From: Pseudomonas sp. PIC25
GTDB lineage: Bacteria > Pseudomonadota > Gammaproteobacteria > Pseudomonadales > Pseudomonadaceae
Reading direction: 5' to 3'
Length of the DNA: 53,939 nt
NCBI RefSeq assembly: GCF_002286785.1
Contig: NZ_MUJY01000065.1
Location: 1-53,939, forward strand
A program made the position numbers and the translations under genes. Of the stretch, positions 43,585-52,388 are shown in pieces (position 1 is the first letter of the stretch; the number at the start of each line of letters is the position of its first letter). The notes under the pieces are model-generated. The model was not told the DNA's origin, made no database searches, and was given only the letters and a program-made list of their open reading frames with translations.

Positions 43585-44382
43585 ATGCTGCGCTCTTCCT
43601 TCCTGACCGTGCTGATCGCCTTCGCCTCGCTGCCCGCCGGGGCCGACACGCACGAACCCTCCACCCGTACGGACGCACCCACGGTCGTCCTGGTGCATGG
43701 CGCGTTCGCCGATGCGTCGAGCTGGGACAACGTGATCGCGCGTCTGCACAAACGCGGCGTGCCCACCGTGGCCGTGGACAACCCGCTGACCTCCCTCGCG
43801 GACGACGTGGCTGCCACCCGGCGCGCCATCGCCGGGGCGCCGGGCCCGGTCGTGCTGGTCGGTCATTCCTGGGGCGGCACGGTCATCACCGAGGCGGGCA
43901 GCGACCCCAAGGTGAAGGCACTGGTGTACGTGGCGGCGTTCGCCCCCGACGTGGGGCAGACCTCGGCGCAGCAGGGCGAGCACTTCCCGGTCGCGCCAGG
44001 GTTGCAGCAATTGCAGGAGCGCGACGGCTTCCTCTCTCTGGCGGCGGATACGGTCGCGACCGACTTCGCGCAGGACCTCGAGCCGGGCGCGGCGCAGGAG
44101 GTCTACGCGCACCAATTGCCGTTGAAGGCGAGCGCGCTGTCCGAGCCCGTGACGATGGCCGCATGGCGCTCGCGGCCCAGTTGGTACGTGGCCTCGCGCC
44201 AGGACCGCATGCTGTCGCCCGAGTTACAGATCGCCACCGCACAGCGCATCGGTGCCGAGCTACGCTCGGTGGATGCCAGCCATGTCTCGCCGCTGTCGGC
44301 ACCGGGTGATATCAGCGACGCCATCCTGGAGGCGGGCGGCCTGAAGCCGGACGACGCTTCCTCCGCGTCGTCCGGTCAATGA
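43585..44382 (+). CDS. Secreted alpha/beta hydrolase (esterase-like)
   Basis: A 265-residue exported hydrolase. The signal peptide ends at PAGA (about residue 20). VVLVHGAFADASSW is the HG motif, Ser95 in VGHSWGG is the nucleophile, an Asp in ASRQDRML and a His in DASHVSPLSAPGD complete the triad. The pattern resembles the alpha/beta hydrolase group that includes salicylate esterase-like and pyrethroid hydrolase-like proteins. Substrate unknown. AAGGAG precedes the ATG. It is 64 bases upstream of the response regulator on the same strand. Confidence 0.9.
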   Translation: MLRSSFLTVLIAFASLPAGADTHEPSTRTDAPTVVLVHGAFADASSWDNVIARLHKRGVPTVAVDNPLTSLADDVAATRRAIAGAPGPVVLVGHSWGGTVITEAGSDPKVKALVYVAAFAPDVGQTSAQQGEHFPVAPGLQQLQERDGFLSLAADTVATDFAQDLEPGAAQEVYAHQLPLKASALSEPVTMAAWRSRPSWYVASRQDRMLSPELQIATAQRIGAELRSVDASHVSPLSAPGDISDAILEAGGLKPDDASSASSGQ

Positions 44383-44445
44383 CGGCGAGCCATACTCTGC
44401 ACGTCGGTCGGACTGCATCCGCAGTCCGCATGCCCGGAGATGAAG

Positions 44446-45189
44446 ATGACGTCCCATGCAGACCACATCCTGGTCGTCGACGACGACCGCGACATCCGCC
44501 AGATGGTCGGCGACTACTTGCGCCGCAACGGCCTGCGCGTCAGCCTCGCCGCGGACGGCCGGGAGATGCGCGCGGCGCTGGACACCAGCGACATCGACCT
44601 GGTGGTGCTGGACGTGATGATGCCCGGCGAGGACGGCCTGACCCTGTGCCGCAACCTGCGCGCAGGCAAGCATCGCGCCGTGCCGGTGGTTCTGCTGACG
44701 GCCCGCGACGACGAAACCGACCGCATCATCGGCCTGGAAATGGGCGCGGACGATTACGTGGTCAAGCCGTTCTCCTCGCGCGAACTGCTGGCGCGCATCA
44801 GCGCGGTCATCCGCCGTGCGCGCATGCTGCCGCCCAACCTGCTGGTGAGCGAAGCGGCCCGGCTGATCGGCTTTGGCCAATGGCGCCTGGATACCACCGC
44901 GCGCCACCTGCTGGACGAGGACGACACCGTGTATCCGCTCAGCGGCGCGGAGTTCCGCCTGCTGCGCGTCTTCGTCGACCATCCGCAGCGCGTGCTCAGC
45001 CGCGACCAACTGCTCAACCTGACCCAGGGTCGCGACGCGGAACTGTTCGACCGCTCCATCGACCTGCTGGTCAGCCGTCTGCGCCAGCGCCTGGGCGATG
45101 CCGCACGGGAACAGGCCTACATCAAGACAGTGCGCAGCGAAGGCTATGTGTTCTGCCAGCCGGTGGTGCTGTTCGGTGACGCAACATGA
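44446..45189 (+). CDS. OmpR-family response regulator
   Basis: A 247-residue DNA-binding response regulator. The receiver domain has Asp56 in LVVLDVMMPGEDG and the conserved Lys in VVKPFSSREL. The winged-helix domain (about residues 140-240) reads YPLSGAEFRLLRVFVDHPQRVLSRDQLLNLTQGRD, with RSIDLLVSRLRQRLGD. ATG at 44446 is chosen since CGGAG lies six bases upstream and an ATG two codons earlier is too close. Its stop overlaps the kinase start by four bases. The TACAAA repeats at 43435-43480 are a plausible target. Confidence 0.94.
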   Translation: MTSHADHILVVDDDRDIRQMVGDYLRRNGLRVSLAADGREMRAALDTSDIDLVVLDVMMPGEDGLTLCRNLRAGKHRAVPVVLLTARDDETDRIIGLEMGADDYVVKPFSSRELLARISAVIRRARMLPPNLLVSEAARLIGFGQWRLDTTARHLLDEDDTVYPLSGAEFRLLRVFVDHPQRVLSRDQLLNLTQGRDAELFDRSIDLLVSRLRQRLGDAAREQAYIKTVRSEGYVFCQPVVLFGDAT

Positions 45190-46511
45190 GCGCGCCGACG
45201 GCGGCGCTTTGGCGCCGTTTGCTGCCGCGCACGCTGGGCGCGCGCCTCGTGCTGGTCCTGATGGCCGGCCTGTTGCTGGCGCATGCGCTGTCCTTCTCGC
45301 TGCTGTTCTATGAACGCGCCGACGCCACGCGCTCGATGATGCTCAGCAACCTGGACGAAGACGTATCGGTCAGCGTCGCCCTGCTGGAACGCCTGTCGCC
45401 CGCCGAACGCGTGCAATGGCTGCCGCGGCTGGAGCGGCGCACCTATCGCTACCTGCTGCGCCCCGCGCAACCCGGCACCTCGCTGGTGAGCGACCGCTCG
45501 CGGCAGGTGACCGCCACCATCGACAATGCATTGCGCCATCGCTACGCCTTGCAGCCACGGGCGGTGTCGTCCGCGCCGGAGCGTTACGAAGTGGAACTGA
45601 CCCTGGCCGATGGGCAGCCGCTGACCATCGAAGTCACCCCGTCATTGATGCCCGTCGCGCGCTGGTTGCCGTGGGTGCTCGGCGTGCAGGTCTTGTTGCT
45701 GTTGGGGTGCGCCCTGCTGGCCGTGCGCCTGCTGACGCGGCCTCTGGTGCAACTGGCCGATGCCGCGGAGCGGCTGGACCCGGCGCAGGCGGGTAGCGTG
45801 GTGCCGCAGGAAGGGCCCCTGGAAGTGGTCAAGGCGGCCAAGGCACTCAACGCCCTGCAGGCCCGCGTCGCCGCCCATGTCGCCGAGCGCATGCACATCC
45901 TGGCGGCGATTTCGCATGACCTGCAGACACCCATCACACGCCTGCGACTGCGACTGGAAGCCATGGACGAAACACCGGAGCAACAGCGTCTGCTGCAAGA
46001 CGTCACCCACCTCAGCCAACTGGTGCGCGAAGGGGTCAGCTACGCCCGCAGCGCCAACGCCGTGACGGGAACAGCCGTGCGCCTGGACCTGCAAGCATTC
46101 CTGCACAGCCTGGTCGGCGACTACGAAGACATCGGCAAGCCGGTACGCATCGGCGAACAAATCCAGGCGTCCCTGGAGACGCATCCGCAGGTACTGCGCC
46201 GCATCGTCCAGAACCTGATCGACAACGCCCTGGCCTACGGCGGCAGCGCCGAAGCGGCGCTGCGCACGAACGCGACCGGCGCGGTCTGCATCGACGTACT
46301 GGATCGGGGGCCGGGGATTCCGGAAGAGTCCCTGGAAGCGGTCCTGCAACCCTTCCACCGGCTCGAACAGTCCCGCGGACGCGCCACCGGCGGCACGGGC
46401 CTGGGCCTTGCCATCGCCCAGCAACTCACCCACGCCCTGGGCGGCAAATTGCACCTTCGCAATCGCGAAGGCGGGGGATTACGGGCTACTGTGGAGTTGC
46501 GGTCTCGTTAG
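45186..46511 (+). CDS. Sensor histidine kinase
   Basis: A 441-residue inner-membrane kinase of the EnvZ class. Transmembrane helices lie at about residues 20-42 and 160-182, enclosing a periplasmic sensor of about 115 residues. HAMP follows (RPLVQLADAAERLDP). HisKA has His244 in AAISHDLQTPITRLRLRLE, and the ATPase has NLIDNALAYGG, DRGPGIPEESLE and GTGLGLAIAQQL. It pairs with the upstream regulator (overlap GTGA/ATGA type). Signal unknown; the genes it stands next to suggest an envelope redox or toxic-organic stress. Confidence 0.94.
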   Translation: MSAPTAALWRRLLPRTLGARLVLVLMAGLLLAHALSFSLLFYERADATRSMMLSNLDEDVSVSVALLERLSPAERVQWLPRLERRTYRYLLRPAQPGTSLVSDRSRQVTATIDNALRHRYALQPRAVSSAPERYEVELTLADGQPLTIEVTPSLMPVARWLPWVLGVQVLLLLGCALLAVRLLTRPLVQLADAAERLDPAQAGSVVPQEGPLEVVKAAKALNALQARVAAHVAERMHILAAISHDLQTPITRLRLRLEAMDETPEQQRLLQDVTHLSQLVREGVSYARSANAVTGTAVRLDLQAFLHSLVGDYEDIGKPVRIGEQIQASLETHPQVLRRIVQNLIDNALAYGGSAEAALRTNATGAVCIDVLDRGPGIPEESLEAVLQPFHRLEQSRGRATGGTGLGLAIAQQLTHALGGKLHLRNREGGGLRATVELRSR

Positions 46512-46542
46512 ATGGGTGGTGGTGGTGTTCAGAGTTGGGAGT

Positions 46543-46566
46543 GGCTGCTTTCGGCCAATAGCAGCC
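46543..46566. repeat. Palindromic repeat, left flank of the TetR module
   Basis: GGCTGCT (46543-46549) and AGCAGCC (46560-46566) enclose ttcggccaat. The core is related in sequence and orientation to the palindrome at 48991-49016. The 233-base gap (46512-46744) around it holds no recognised gene. Confidence 0.6.
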
Positions 46567-46744
46567 GCTCCTGGCCAGAGACAGCAGCTTGAAGGAGTCT
46601 ACGAATCTATGGTCGCTTCAGGCTACGATGCTGAGCACTTGCGCCAGTACTGCCACAGTTAATCGGACGCAGCCTGTGATTCCGCTGCGGCCCCTGAAGC
46701 GCAAACCCACGCCTGGGCCAAGCTGCCCCGGAGCAATTAAATGC

Positions 46745-47395
46745 TTATCCACCCGCGTGGTCGCTGCGACCGTGCGCGGCGACGAACATGGCGACGGCCG
46801 ACCGGCAATAGGATTCGATTTCGTTTTCGTCCTCTGCTCTCGCCTGATCGAAGCGGGCGATCATCAGTAGATCGGACCCTTTGAAGAGCGCGGCAAACAA
46901 GCGGGCGGCTTGGAGGGGATCGGGCACGTTGAGAAGCGCCTTCGCGTGAAGTTGGCGCAACAGGGCCTCGATGTCGGCGATGACATGGGCGGCGCCGGCC
47001 TCGTAGTGGCGCTTGCTCAGGGAGTTTCGACTCGCTTTATCGGCCATGACCATGGCTTCGATACTGCTGACGTCTGGTCTCAACAGCGTTCGCAGAAGTG
47101 ATGTTCCCACCGCCATAAGTTGGTCTTCGACCGAACCTTCGGCATCTTCAAGCAGGGCCTGTGGGGCAAACGACTGCTGGCAGCCGGCCGCGATGGCTGC
47201 GCTGAACAGCGCCTCCTTGTTCTCGAAGCGCCTATAGATGCTGAGCTTGGATATCTTCGCCCGCTGGGCGACCTTGTCCAACGTCGTCGCTTGAAAACCC
47301 AATTCCACAAAAAGTTCGCTCGCAGCGTCGAGTATCGTTTGGGCAAGCGCCTCGTTGGTGGGCCGGCCGCGCCGGCTCTGTATGGCTTCGGTCAT
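46745..47395 (-). CDS. TetR-family transcriptional repressor
   Basis: A 216-residue regulator. The N-terminal HTH (AQTILDAASELFVELGFQATTLDKVAQRAKISKLSIYRRFENKEALFSA in outline, residues 15-65) is a classical TetR domain; the C-terminal region is unassigned helical ligand domain. It is divergent from the flavoprotein gene at 47507, and an AT-rich palindrome lies in between at 47414-47430, a probable auto-operator. Base composition is slightly lower in GC than the neighbours. Confidence 0.93.
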   Translation of the reverse strand: MTEAIQSRRGRPTNEALAQTILDAASELFVELGFQATTLDKVAQRAKISKLSIYRRFENKEALFSAAIAAGCQQSFAPQALLEDAEGSVEDQLMAVGTSLLRTLLRPDVSSIEAMVMADKASRNSLSKRHYEAGAAHVIADIEALLRQLHAKALLNVPDPLQAARLFAALFKGSDLLMIARFDQARAEDENEIESYCRSAVAMFVAAHGRSDHAGG

Positions 47396-47413
47396 GATAT
47401 TGGTACTTTACAG

Positions 47414-47450
47414 TATCTTAATTTAAGATATACGATACCATCCGGTATCT
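47414..47450. promoter_or_regulatory. Palindromic operator between tetR-type and flavoprotein genes
   Basis: TATCTTA (47414-47420), ATT, TAAGATA (47424-47430) is a perfect inverted repeat, and a further half-site (GTATCTTAA) lies at 47444-47452. The stretch is strongly AT-rich relative to the window, as expected for a TetR operator overlapping promoters. Confidence 0.75.
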
Positions 47451-47506
47451 TAATTTTGCAATCCAAAGGCTAGGTTATGACCTGCCTTCCAGCGGAGCCC
47501 ATCACC

Positions 47507-48400
47507 ATGAATGACGTCATCATCATCGGCGGAAGTTTTGCCGGTCTCGCCGCCGCTTTGCAGCTCGGCCGTGCCCGCCGCAAGGTCATCGTTCTCGATA
47601 CCAGCCAGCCGCGTAACCGCTTTGCCGGTCATTCGCATGGTTTGCTCGGTCACGATCATAAACCGCCGCTGGCCATCCTGGCTGCGGCGCGGCAGCAGCT
47701 GGCGCACTATCCAACGGTCAGACTGGTCAATGCCCGGGCGGAGAAAATTTCTGGCGTAATCGACGATTTCAGCGTTGTCACTGACGATCACGACAGCCTA
47801 AGGGCCCGCCGCGTGATCCTGAGCTATGGCGTCGTCGACCAGATGCCTGATGTTCCAGGCTTTGCCGAGAGTTGGGGCACGTCCATCGTCCCCTGCCCCT
47901 ATTGCGACGGCTTTGAAGCCGCCGGCCAGCATTGGGGTCTCGTGTGGTCCGGCCCGCAATCGCACAATCAGGTCAGGCTGTTCCTCGATTGGACCGACAG
48001 GTTGACTGTCTTTGCCGATGGTCATGACATTGCGCCTGATATCCAGGCCGATCTGGCACACCGCAACATACCTGTCGTCGACGGGCGGATCGTCGAGATC
48101 GCCCATCACCAGGGGCATATCGCTACCGTCAATCTCGACACCGGCCCCACGGTCGCGGTCGACATCCTGTTTGCTCATCCGCGCAACAAGCCGTCCGCAA
48201 ACCTGCATGAATCGCTGGGCCTTGCCACGATGGGTACGCCCACCGGCGTCGTGCTCAAGGTCGACGAGCGCCGCCAAACCAGCACGCCCGGCATCTACGC
48301 CGCCGGCGATCTCACCACGCCCATATTGCCCTCGGTCACCCAGGCATCATCGCAGGGTGCGATGGCGGGTATTTTCGCCCAGCAGTCGATGCTGGCTTGA
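47507..48400 (+). CDS. Thioredoxin reductase-like FAD/NAD(P) oxidoreductase
   Basis: A 297-residue flavoprotein. It has an FAD-binding motif (IIIGGSFAGLAAALQLGRARRK) at the N-terminus, a redox motif PCPYCDG with Cys130 and Cys133 as in thioredoxin reductase, and IYAAGDLTTPILPSVTQASSQGAMAG at the end. The NAD(P)-binding Gly motif between the domains is not the canonical GxGxxA but VWSGPQSHNQ, so cofactor use may differ. It would be under the divergent TetR regulator and precedes an ICMT-like methyltransferase by 21 bases. GGAG precedes the ATG at 47507. Confidence 0.9.
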   Translation: MNDVIIIGGSFAGLAAALQLGRARRKVIVLDTSQPRNRFAGHSHGLLGHDHKPPLAILAAARQQLAHYPTVRLVNARAEKISGVIDDFSVVTDDHDSLRARRVILSYGVVDQMPDVPGFAESWGTSIVPCPYCDGFEAAGQHWGLVWSGPQSHNQVRLFLDWTDRLTVFADGHDIAPDIQADLAHRNIPVVDGRIVEIAHHQGHIATVNLDTGPTVAVDILFAHPRNKPSANLHESLGLATMGTPTGVVLKVDERRQTSTPGIYAAGDLTTPILPSVTQASSQGAMAGIFAQQSMLA

Positions 48401-48421
48401 GCGCATAGAGAGGAGATGCAC

Positions 48422-48895
48422 ATGGCCGTCGAACCGGACAGCGCGGGGGTGCGCTTCCCTCCGCCCTTCATCTATCTGGGAGCGCTGCTGTTGGGGCTGG
48501 CGGCGGAGCGGTTCGTCGCCATGCGCTCTTTCGGCATCGACCGGTGGTTGCTGGTCGCGACGGGCGCGCTGCTGTTCGCTGCCGGCGCGGCGACGATTCT
48601 TGCGGCGGCGGGACTGTTCCGGCGCCTGGGCACCCACGCTCCGCCGTCGCGACCAACGACCCTCATCGCAACGACCGGCCCTTATCGGTGGACCCGCAAT
48701 CCCATGTATCTCGGCATGGCGCTTGTCTATGCCGGTATTGCGGTCGGCTTCGACGGAGCGATCGCCTTGGCTTTGCTTCCGTTGGTGCTGATCGTGATCC
48801 AGAGGCAGGTGATCGCTCGCGAGGAGCGCTATCTCGAAGCTAAGTTCGGCGACGACTATCGCCGCTACAAGGCCGAGGTTCGCCGATGGCTCTGA
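48422..48895 (+). CDS. Isoprenylcysteine carboxyl methyltransferase-family membrane protein
   Basis: A 157-residue protein with three to four hydrophobic helices and the ICMT/PEMT signature TGPYRWTRNPMYLGMALVYAGIAV, followed by REERYLEAKFGDDYRRYKAEVRRWL. Bacterial members methylate unknown small acceptors. ATG at 48422 is six bases from GAGGAG; the ATG at 48416 overlaps that site. It is co-transcribed with the flavoprotein. Confidence 0.85.
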   Translation: MAVEPDSAGVRFPPPFIYLGALLLGLAAERFVAMRSFGIDRWLLVATGALLFAAGAATILAAAGLFRRLGTHAPPSRPTTLIATTGPYRWTRNPMYLGMALVYAGIAVGFDGAIALALLPLVLIVIQRQVIAREERYLEAKFGDDYRRYKAEVRRWL

Positions 48896-48990
48896 CTATT
48901 CCGCAGCTGCCGCCTGCGGGATCTTCTGATAACCAACACCGACTTTCTTGCCGCGGCTACTGAATGGGCCCTGATTTCGTAGATAACCAA

Positions 48991-49016
48991 GGGCCGCTTT
49001 TGGCCGAAAGCGGCCC
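48991..49016. repeat. Palindromic repeat, right flank of the TetR module
   Basis: GGGCCGCTTT (48991-49000) and AAAGCGGCCC (49007-49016) form a perfect ten-base stem with loop TGGCCG, 95 bases after the methyltransferase. It may also terminate transcription. It resembles the palindrome at 46543-46566 in the same orientation. Confidence 0.7.
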
Positions 49017-49143
49017 CAAAACCCCAACCCCCAACAAGAAATACCCCACCATTTCCTCAAATCAACACCGTTGACCTGAATGGCTCACCAAGTATAGGTT
49101 AGCCGCATCCGAAGCCCCCGGGCCGCTAGCTGCGAGGTTCCGT

Positions 49144-49599
49144 ATGTCAGGTCGTCAGGCGTTGATCGAGGTTGTGAAGGCGGCTTATGCGGCCTTTTCC
49201 GCCCGCAATCCGCAGGGGCTCTTGTGTCTCTGTGCCCGCGATTGTCTCTGGCAGGCGCCTGGGCTTTCGTCGTTCATGCCTTGGGCCGGGGAGCACCAGG
49301 GGCATGCCGGGGTGCTGGGGTTCGTCGGGCTTCTGGACCGGCACCTCGAATTCCTGACCTTCGAAGCACAGTCGCTGGTGGTCGATGTCGATCAGGGCCG
49401 GGTCGTCGCGTTTGGCGTTGCGCATTGCCGGGTGAGGGCGACCGGGCGTCGCTACACCAATCACTGGGCTCATCTGTTCGTTCTGCGCGATGGGCTGATC
49501 ACGGTTTTTCGAGAGTACCCAGACACCGCGGCGCAACTGGCTGCGATTCATCCGGCGCTGTATGGGGCCGCTTCGCAAGAGGAAATCGTCCATGAATGA
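49144..49599 (+). CDS. SnoaL/NTF2-like protein
   Basis: A 151-residue cone-shaped NTF2-fold protein. VKAAYAAFSARNPQGLLCLCARDCLWQAPG is the opening helix pair and strand; GRRYTNHWAHLFVLRDGLITVFREYPDT is the family end pattern used by ketosteroid isomerase-like and polyketide cyclase-like proteins. Active residues are not evident, so function is open. It is the first of a three-gene run; its stop overlaps the thioesterase start by eight bases. Confidence 0.85.
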   Translation: MSGRQALIEVVKAAYAAFSARNPQGLLCLCARDCLWQAPGLSSFMPWAGEHQGHAGVLGFVGLLDRHLEFLTFEAQSLVVDVDQGRVVAFGVAHCRVRATGRRYTNHWAHLFVLRDGLITVFREYPDTAAQLAAIHPALYGAASQEEIVHE

Positions 49600-50023
49600 A
49601 TCCGAACCCTCGGGCTTGCAGGCCCTGCGCGCCTTGATCCGTGGGGAGCTTCCCGCGCCCTCCATCGGCCAGACCATGGGGCTGACGGCGGTAGAGGTGG
49701 AGCCGGGGCGCATCACGTTGGAAGCCCGGCCCGACAGCCGCCACCTCAACCCGGCGGGTGCCGTGCATGGCGGTTTCGCGGCGACCTGCCTGGACGGTGC
49801 GGCCGCGTTGGCGCTGTTCTCGACCCTCGAAGCCAGCACCGCCCATTCCACCGTCGACCTCAACGTCAAGTACGTGCGGCCATTGAGCGTCGGTGAAACC
49901 TACCGGGTGCAGGGCTGGGTCGTGGAACGCACGAAAAGCCTGGCGATCTGCGATGCCCAGGTGCTCGATGCTGCCGGCAAGCTCTACGCCAAAGCCACCA
50001 CCACGTTCGTCATCCGAGGCTAG
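49592..50023 (+). CDS. PaaI-family acyl-CoA thioesterase
   Basis: A 143-residue hotdog protein. LNPAGAVHGGFAATCLDGAAALALFS is the PaaI/YbgC-like signature around the central helix, with HGG and the following Asp in the positions of the catalytic residues. STVDLNVKYVRPL and the terminal AKATTTFVIRG are typical. It would hydrolyse an aromatic or medium-chain acyl-CoA. AGAGGAAAT fixes the ATG at 49592, which overlaps the upstream gene; the alcohol dehydrogenase starts four bases after its stop. Confidence 0.9.
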   Translation: MNESEPSGLQALRALIRGELPAPSIGQTMGLTAVEVEPGRITLEARPDSRHLNPAGAVHGGFAATCLDGAAALALFSTLEASTAHSTVDLNVKYVRPLSVGETYRVQGWVVERTKSLAICDAQVLDAAGKLYAKATTTFVIRG

Positions 50024-50027
50024 CGCG

Positions 50028-51041
50028 ATGAAAGAGCTAATTGTGCGCGGCCCCGGCCGGTTGGTTTGGGAAGAGTCGCCTTCGCCCACCCTTTCCAGCA
50101 CAGCCAGTGCGTTGGTCAGGCCCATCGCGTCGGCGTCCTGCGATCTGGATCGGCGACTGATCGCGGGTGTCACGCCGTTCAAACCGCCTTTTGCGCTGGG
50201 CCATGAATGCGTGGCCGAAGTGCTGGAAGTGGGCGAAGAGGTGACCACCGTGCGGCGTGGCGATCTGGTATCCGTGCCGTGGAAAATCGCTTGCGGGTAC
50301 TGCGCCCAGTGCCGCGCCGGGCGAGCCACCGCCTGCACCTCGGTGCCGCGCCATGCCGCTTACGGCGTGCCCGCCGGCGGCCACTGGGGTGGGCTGTTCT
50401 CGGAAGTGGTTCATGTCCCCTTCGCGGATGCGATGCTGGTGCCGTTGCCGCCCGGCCTGAATCCCCTGGCGGTCGCCAGCGCCAGCGACAACCTGACCGA
50501 CGCCTGGGTCGCGGCGAGCCGTCCCCACGCGGCACGAGAGGCGGCGCGGGTGCTCGTCGTCGGCGGCACGGAAAGCCTCGGCGTGCTGGCGGTGCAAATG
50601 GCGGTCGCGGCAGGCGCGGCCAGCGTGGATTACCTGGACGACAGCGACTACCGCTGCGACCTGGCCGCGCGCAGCGGCGCCAACGTGTCGCTGGATAGGG
50701 TCCTCGACGAGCGTTACGACGTGGTCGTCTCCGCCACCCGCGATCCGCAGGCACTGTATCGCGGCCTGCTGGCGCTGGCGCCGGGCGGGCATTGCTCGTG
50801 CATCGGCATCCTTTTCGACGACCCCAAGATTCCGCTCTTCGGCATGTATCTGCGCGACGTCACCCTGTCGGTCGGCGTCTGCAATGTGCGCCCGCATATC
50901 CCCAAGGTGTTCGAACTGGTGAGCGGCGGGCACTGCGATCCTCTGCTGGTGAGCCCGACCGTGGTGTCATGCGACGAGGCGCCCGAGGCCCTGATTCAGC
51001 CGCTGGCCAAGTGCATCGTGGTACGCGAGCGCATCACGTGA
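50028..51041 (+). CDS. Zinc-dependent alcohol dehydrogenase (MDR family)
   Basis: A 337-residue medium-chain dehydrogenase. Catalytic zinc ligands are Cys38 and the His59-Glu60 pair of GHECVAEVLEVGE; structural zinc ligands are Cys89, Cys92, Cys95 and Cys103 (CGYCAQCRAGRATAC). The Rossmann motif is VLVVGGTESLGVLAVQMA. NAD preference and substrate are unclear. It is the last gene of the SnoaL-thioesterase-dehydrogenase run and converges with the MarR gene with five bases between them. Confidence 0.92.
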   Translation: MKELIVRGPGRLVWEESPSPTLSSTASALVRPIASASCDLDRRLIAGVTPFKPPFALGHECVAEVLEVGEEVTTVRRGDLVSVPWKIACGYCAQCRAGRATACTSVPRHAAYGVPAGGHWGGLFSEVVHVPFADAMLVPLPPGLNPLAVASASDNLTDAWVAASRPHAAREAARVLVVGGTESLGVLAVQMAVAAGAASVDYLDDSDYRCDLAARSGANVSLDRVLDERYDVVVSATRDPQALYRGLLALAPGGHCSCIGILFDDPKIPLFGMYLRDVTLSVGVCNVRPHIPKVFELVSGGHCDPLLVSPTVVSCDEAPEALIQPLAKCIVVRERIT

Positions 51042-51046
51042 TGGCT

Positions 51047-51514
51047 TCAGTTGAGGTGCTCCGCCAGGGCCGTCATCACCTTCACCCAGGCTTCCCGCCC
51101 CTCGGCGTCGGTGCAGGAAAACGCCTCGCGCAAGGCCTGCCGCTCCAGTTCGGTCGCCCGCTGCTCCAACGCCTGTCCCTGCTCCGTGAGCGCCAGCAAT
51201 TTGAACCGATGGCGTTCCGGCTGGCGGCTGTAACAGACCAGCTCGCGCTCGAACAGATGCGTCAGGGGGCGATGCGCCGCTTGCTTGCTCACCCCCAGCG
51301 TGGCGGCCAATTCGCCGACGTTGATTTCGTCGGCACGGGCGATGACATACAGGATGCGGTGATGGACGCGCGAGAGACCCTGCGTTGCGAGAAACCGGTC
51401 CGCCTCGACCGTCAGCCCGTGGAAGCCGAAGTGCAACAGCTCAAGGGAGTGATCGAGTGGATCGAGCGACTTCATGCGCACCGAGGCCGTGTTGATCTTC
51501 TTCTCTATGACCAT
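51047..51514 (-). CDS. MarR-family transcriptional regulator
   Basis: A 155-residue regulator. HHRILYVIARADEINVGELAATLGVSKQAAHRPLTHLFERELV is the winged helix, residues about 55-100. The rest is the dimerisation helices. It is divergent from the glutathione transferase with 89 bases between; a MarR-type repressor controlling a GST is a common pair. GGGGGCAGC precedes the ATG at 51514; the longer frame to 51601 has no ribosome site. Confidence 0.92.
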   Translation of the reverse strand: MVIEKKINTASVRMKSLDPLDHSLELLHFGFHGLTVEADRFLATQGLSRVHHRILYVIARADEINVGELAATLGVSKQAAHRPLTHLFERELVCYSRQPERHRFKLLALTEQGQALEQRATELERQALREAFSCTDAEGREAWVKVMTALAEHLN

Positions 51515-51603
51515 GCTGCCCCCAACAGACTGAACTGCGGCGAAGCCTAAGCGCTTCGCCCACCCCAGAACAACCCGAACGATCACCCCAAGCGAGTCCA
51601 CCC

Positions 51604-52212
<609 letters not shown>

Positions 52213-52297
52213 ATTGAAGTTGCCGGGCAAATTAAGTTCTATTGATTGATCTTGTTTTAATTGTTTTTGATGGTGAAAGACTGCTGCAAATCTTCAT

Positions 52298-52325
52298 GGA
52301 ACGCTGTGCCGGTCATTTCCACCTA
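52298..52325 (+). promoter_or_regulatory. HrpL-dependent promoter (hrp box)
   Basis: GGAACG (52298-52303), 15 bases, then CCACCTA (52319-52325). This matches the hrp-box consensus GGAAC(C/T)-N15/16-CCACNNA except for G at the sixth position, and has the same spacing as the box at 8913-8940. It ends 63 bases before the ATG at 52389. Confidence 0.7.
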
Positions 52326-52388
52326 TGGGGGCCATCAAACCATTTTGGGTTGGTGGCCTTTTAATATTTATGGAATGAGGGAAGCGTT

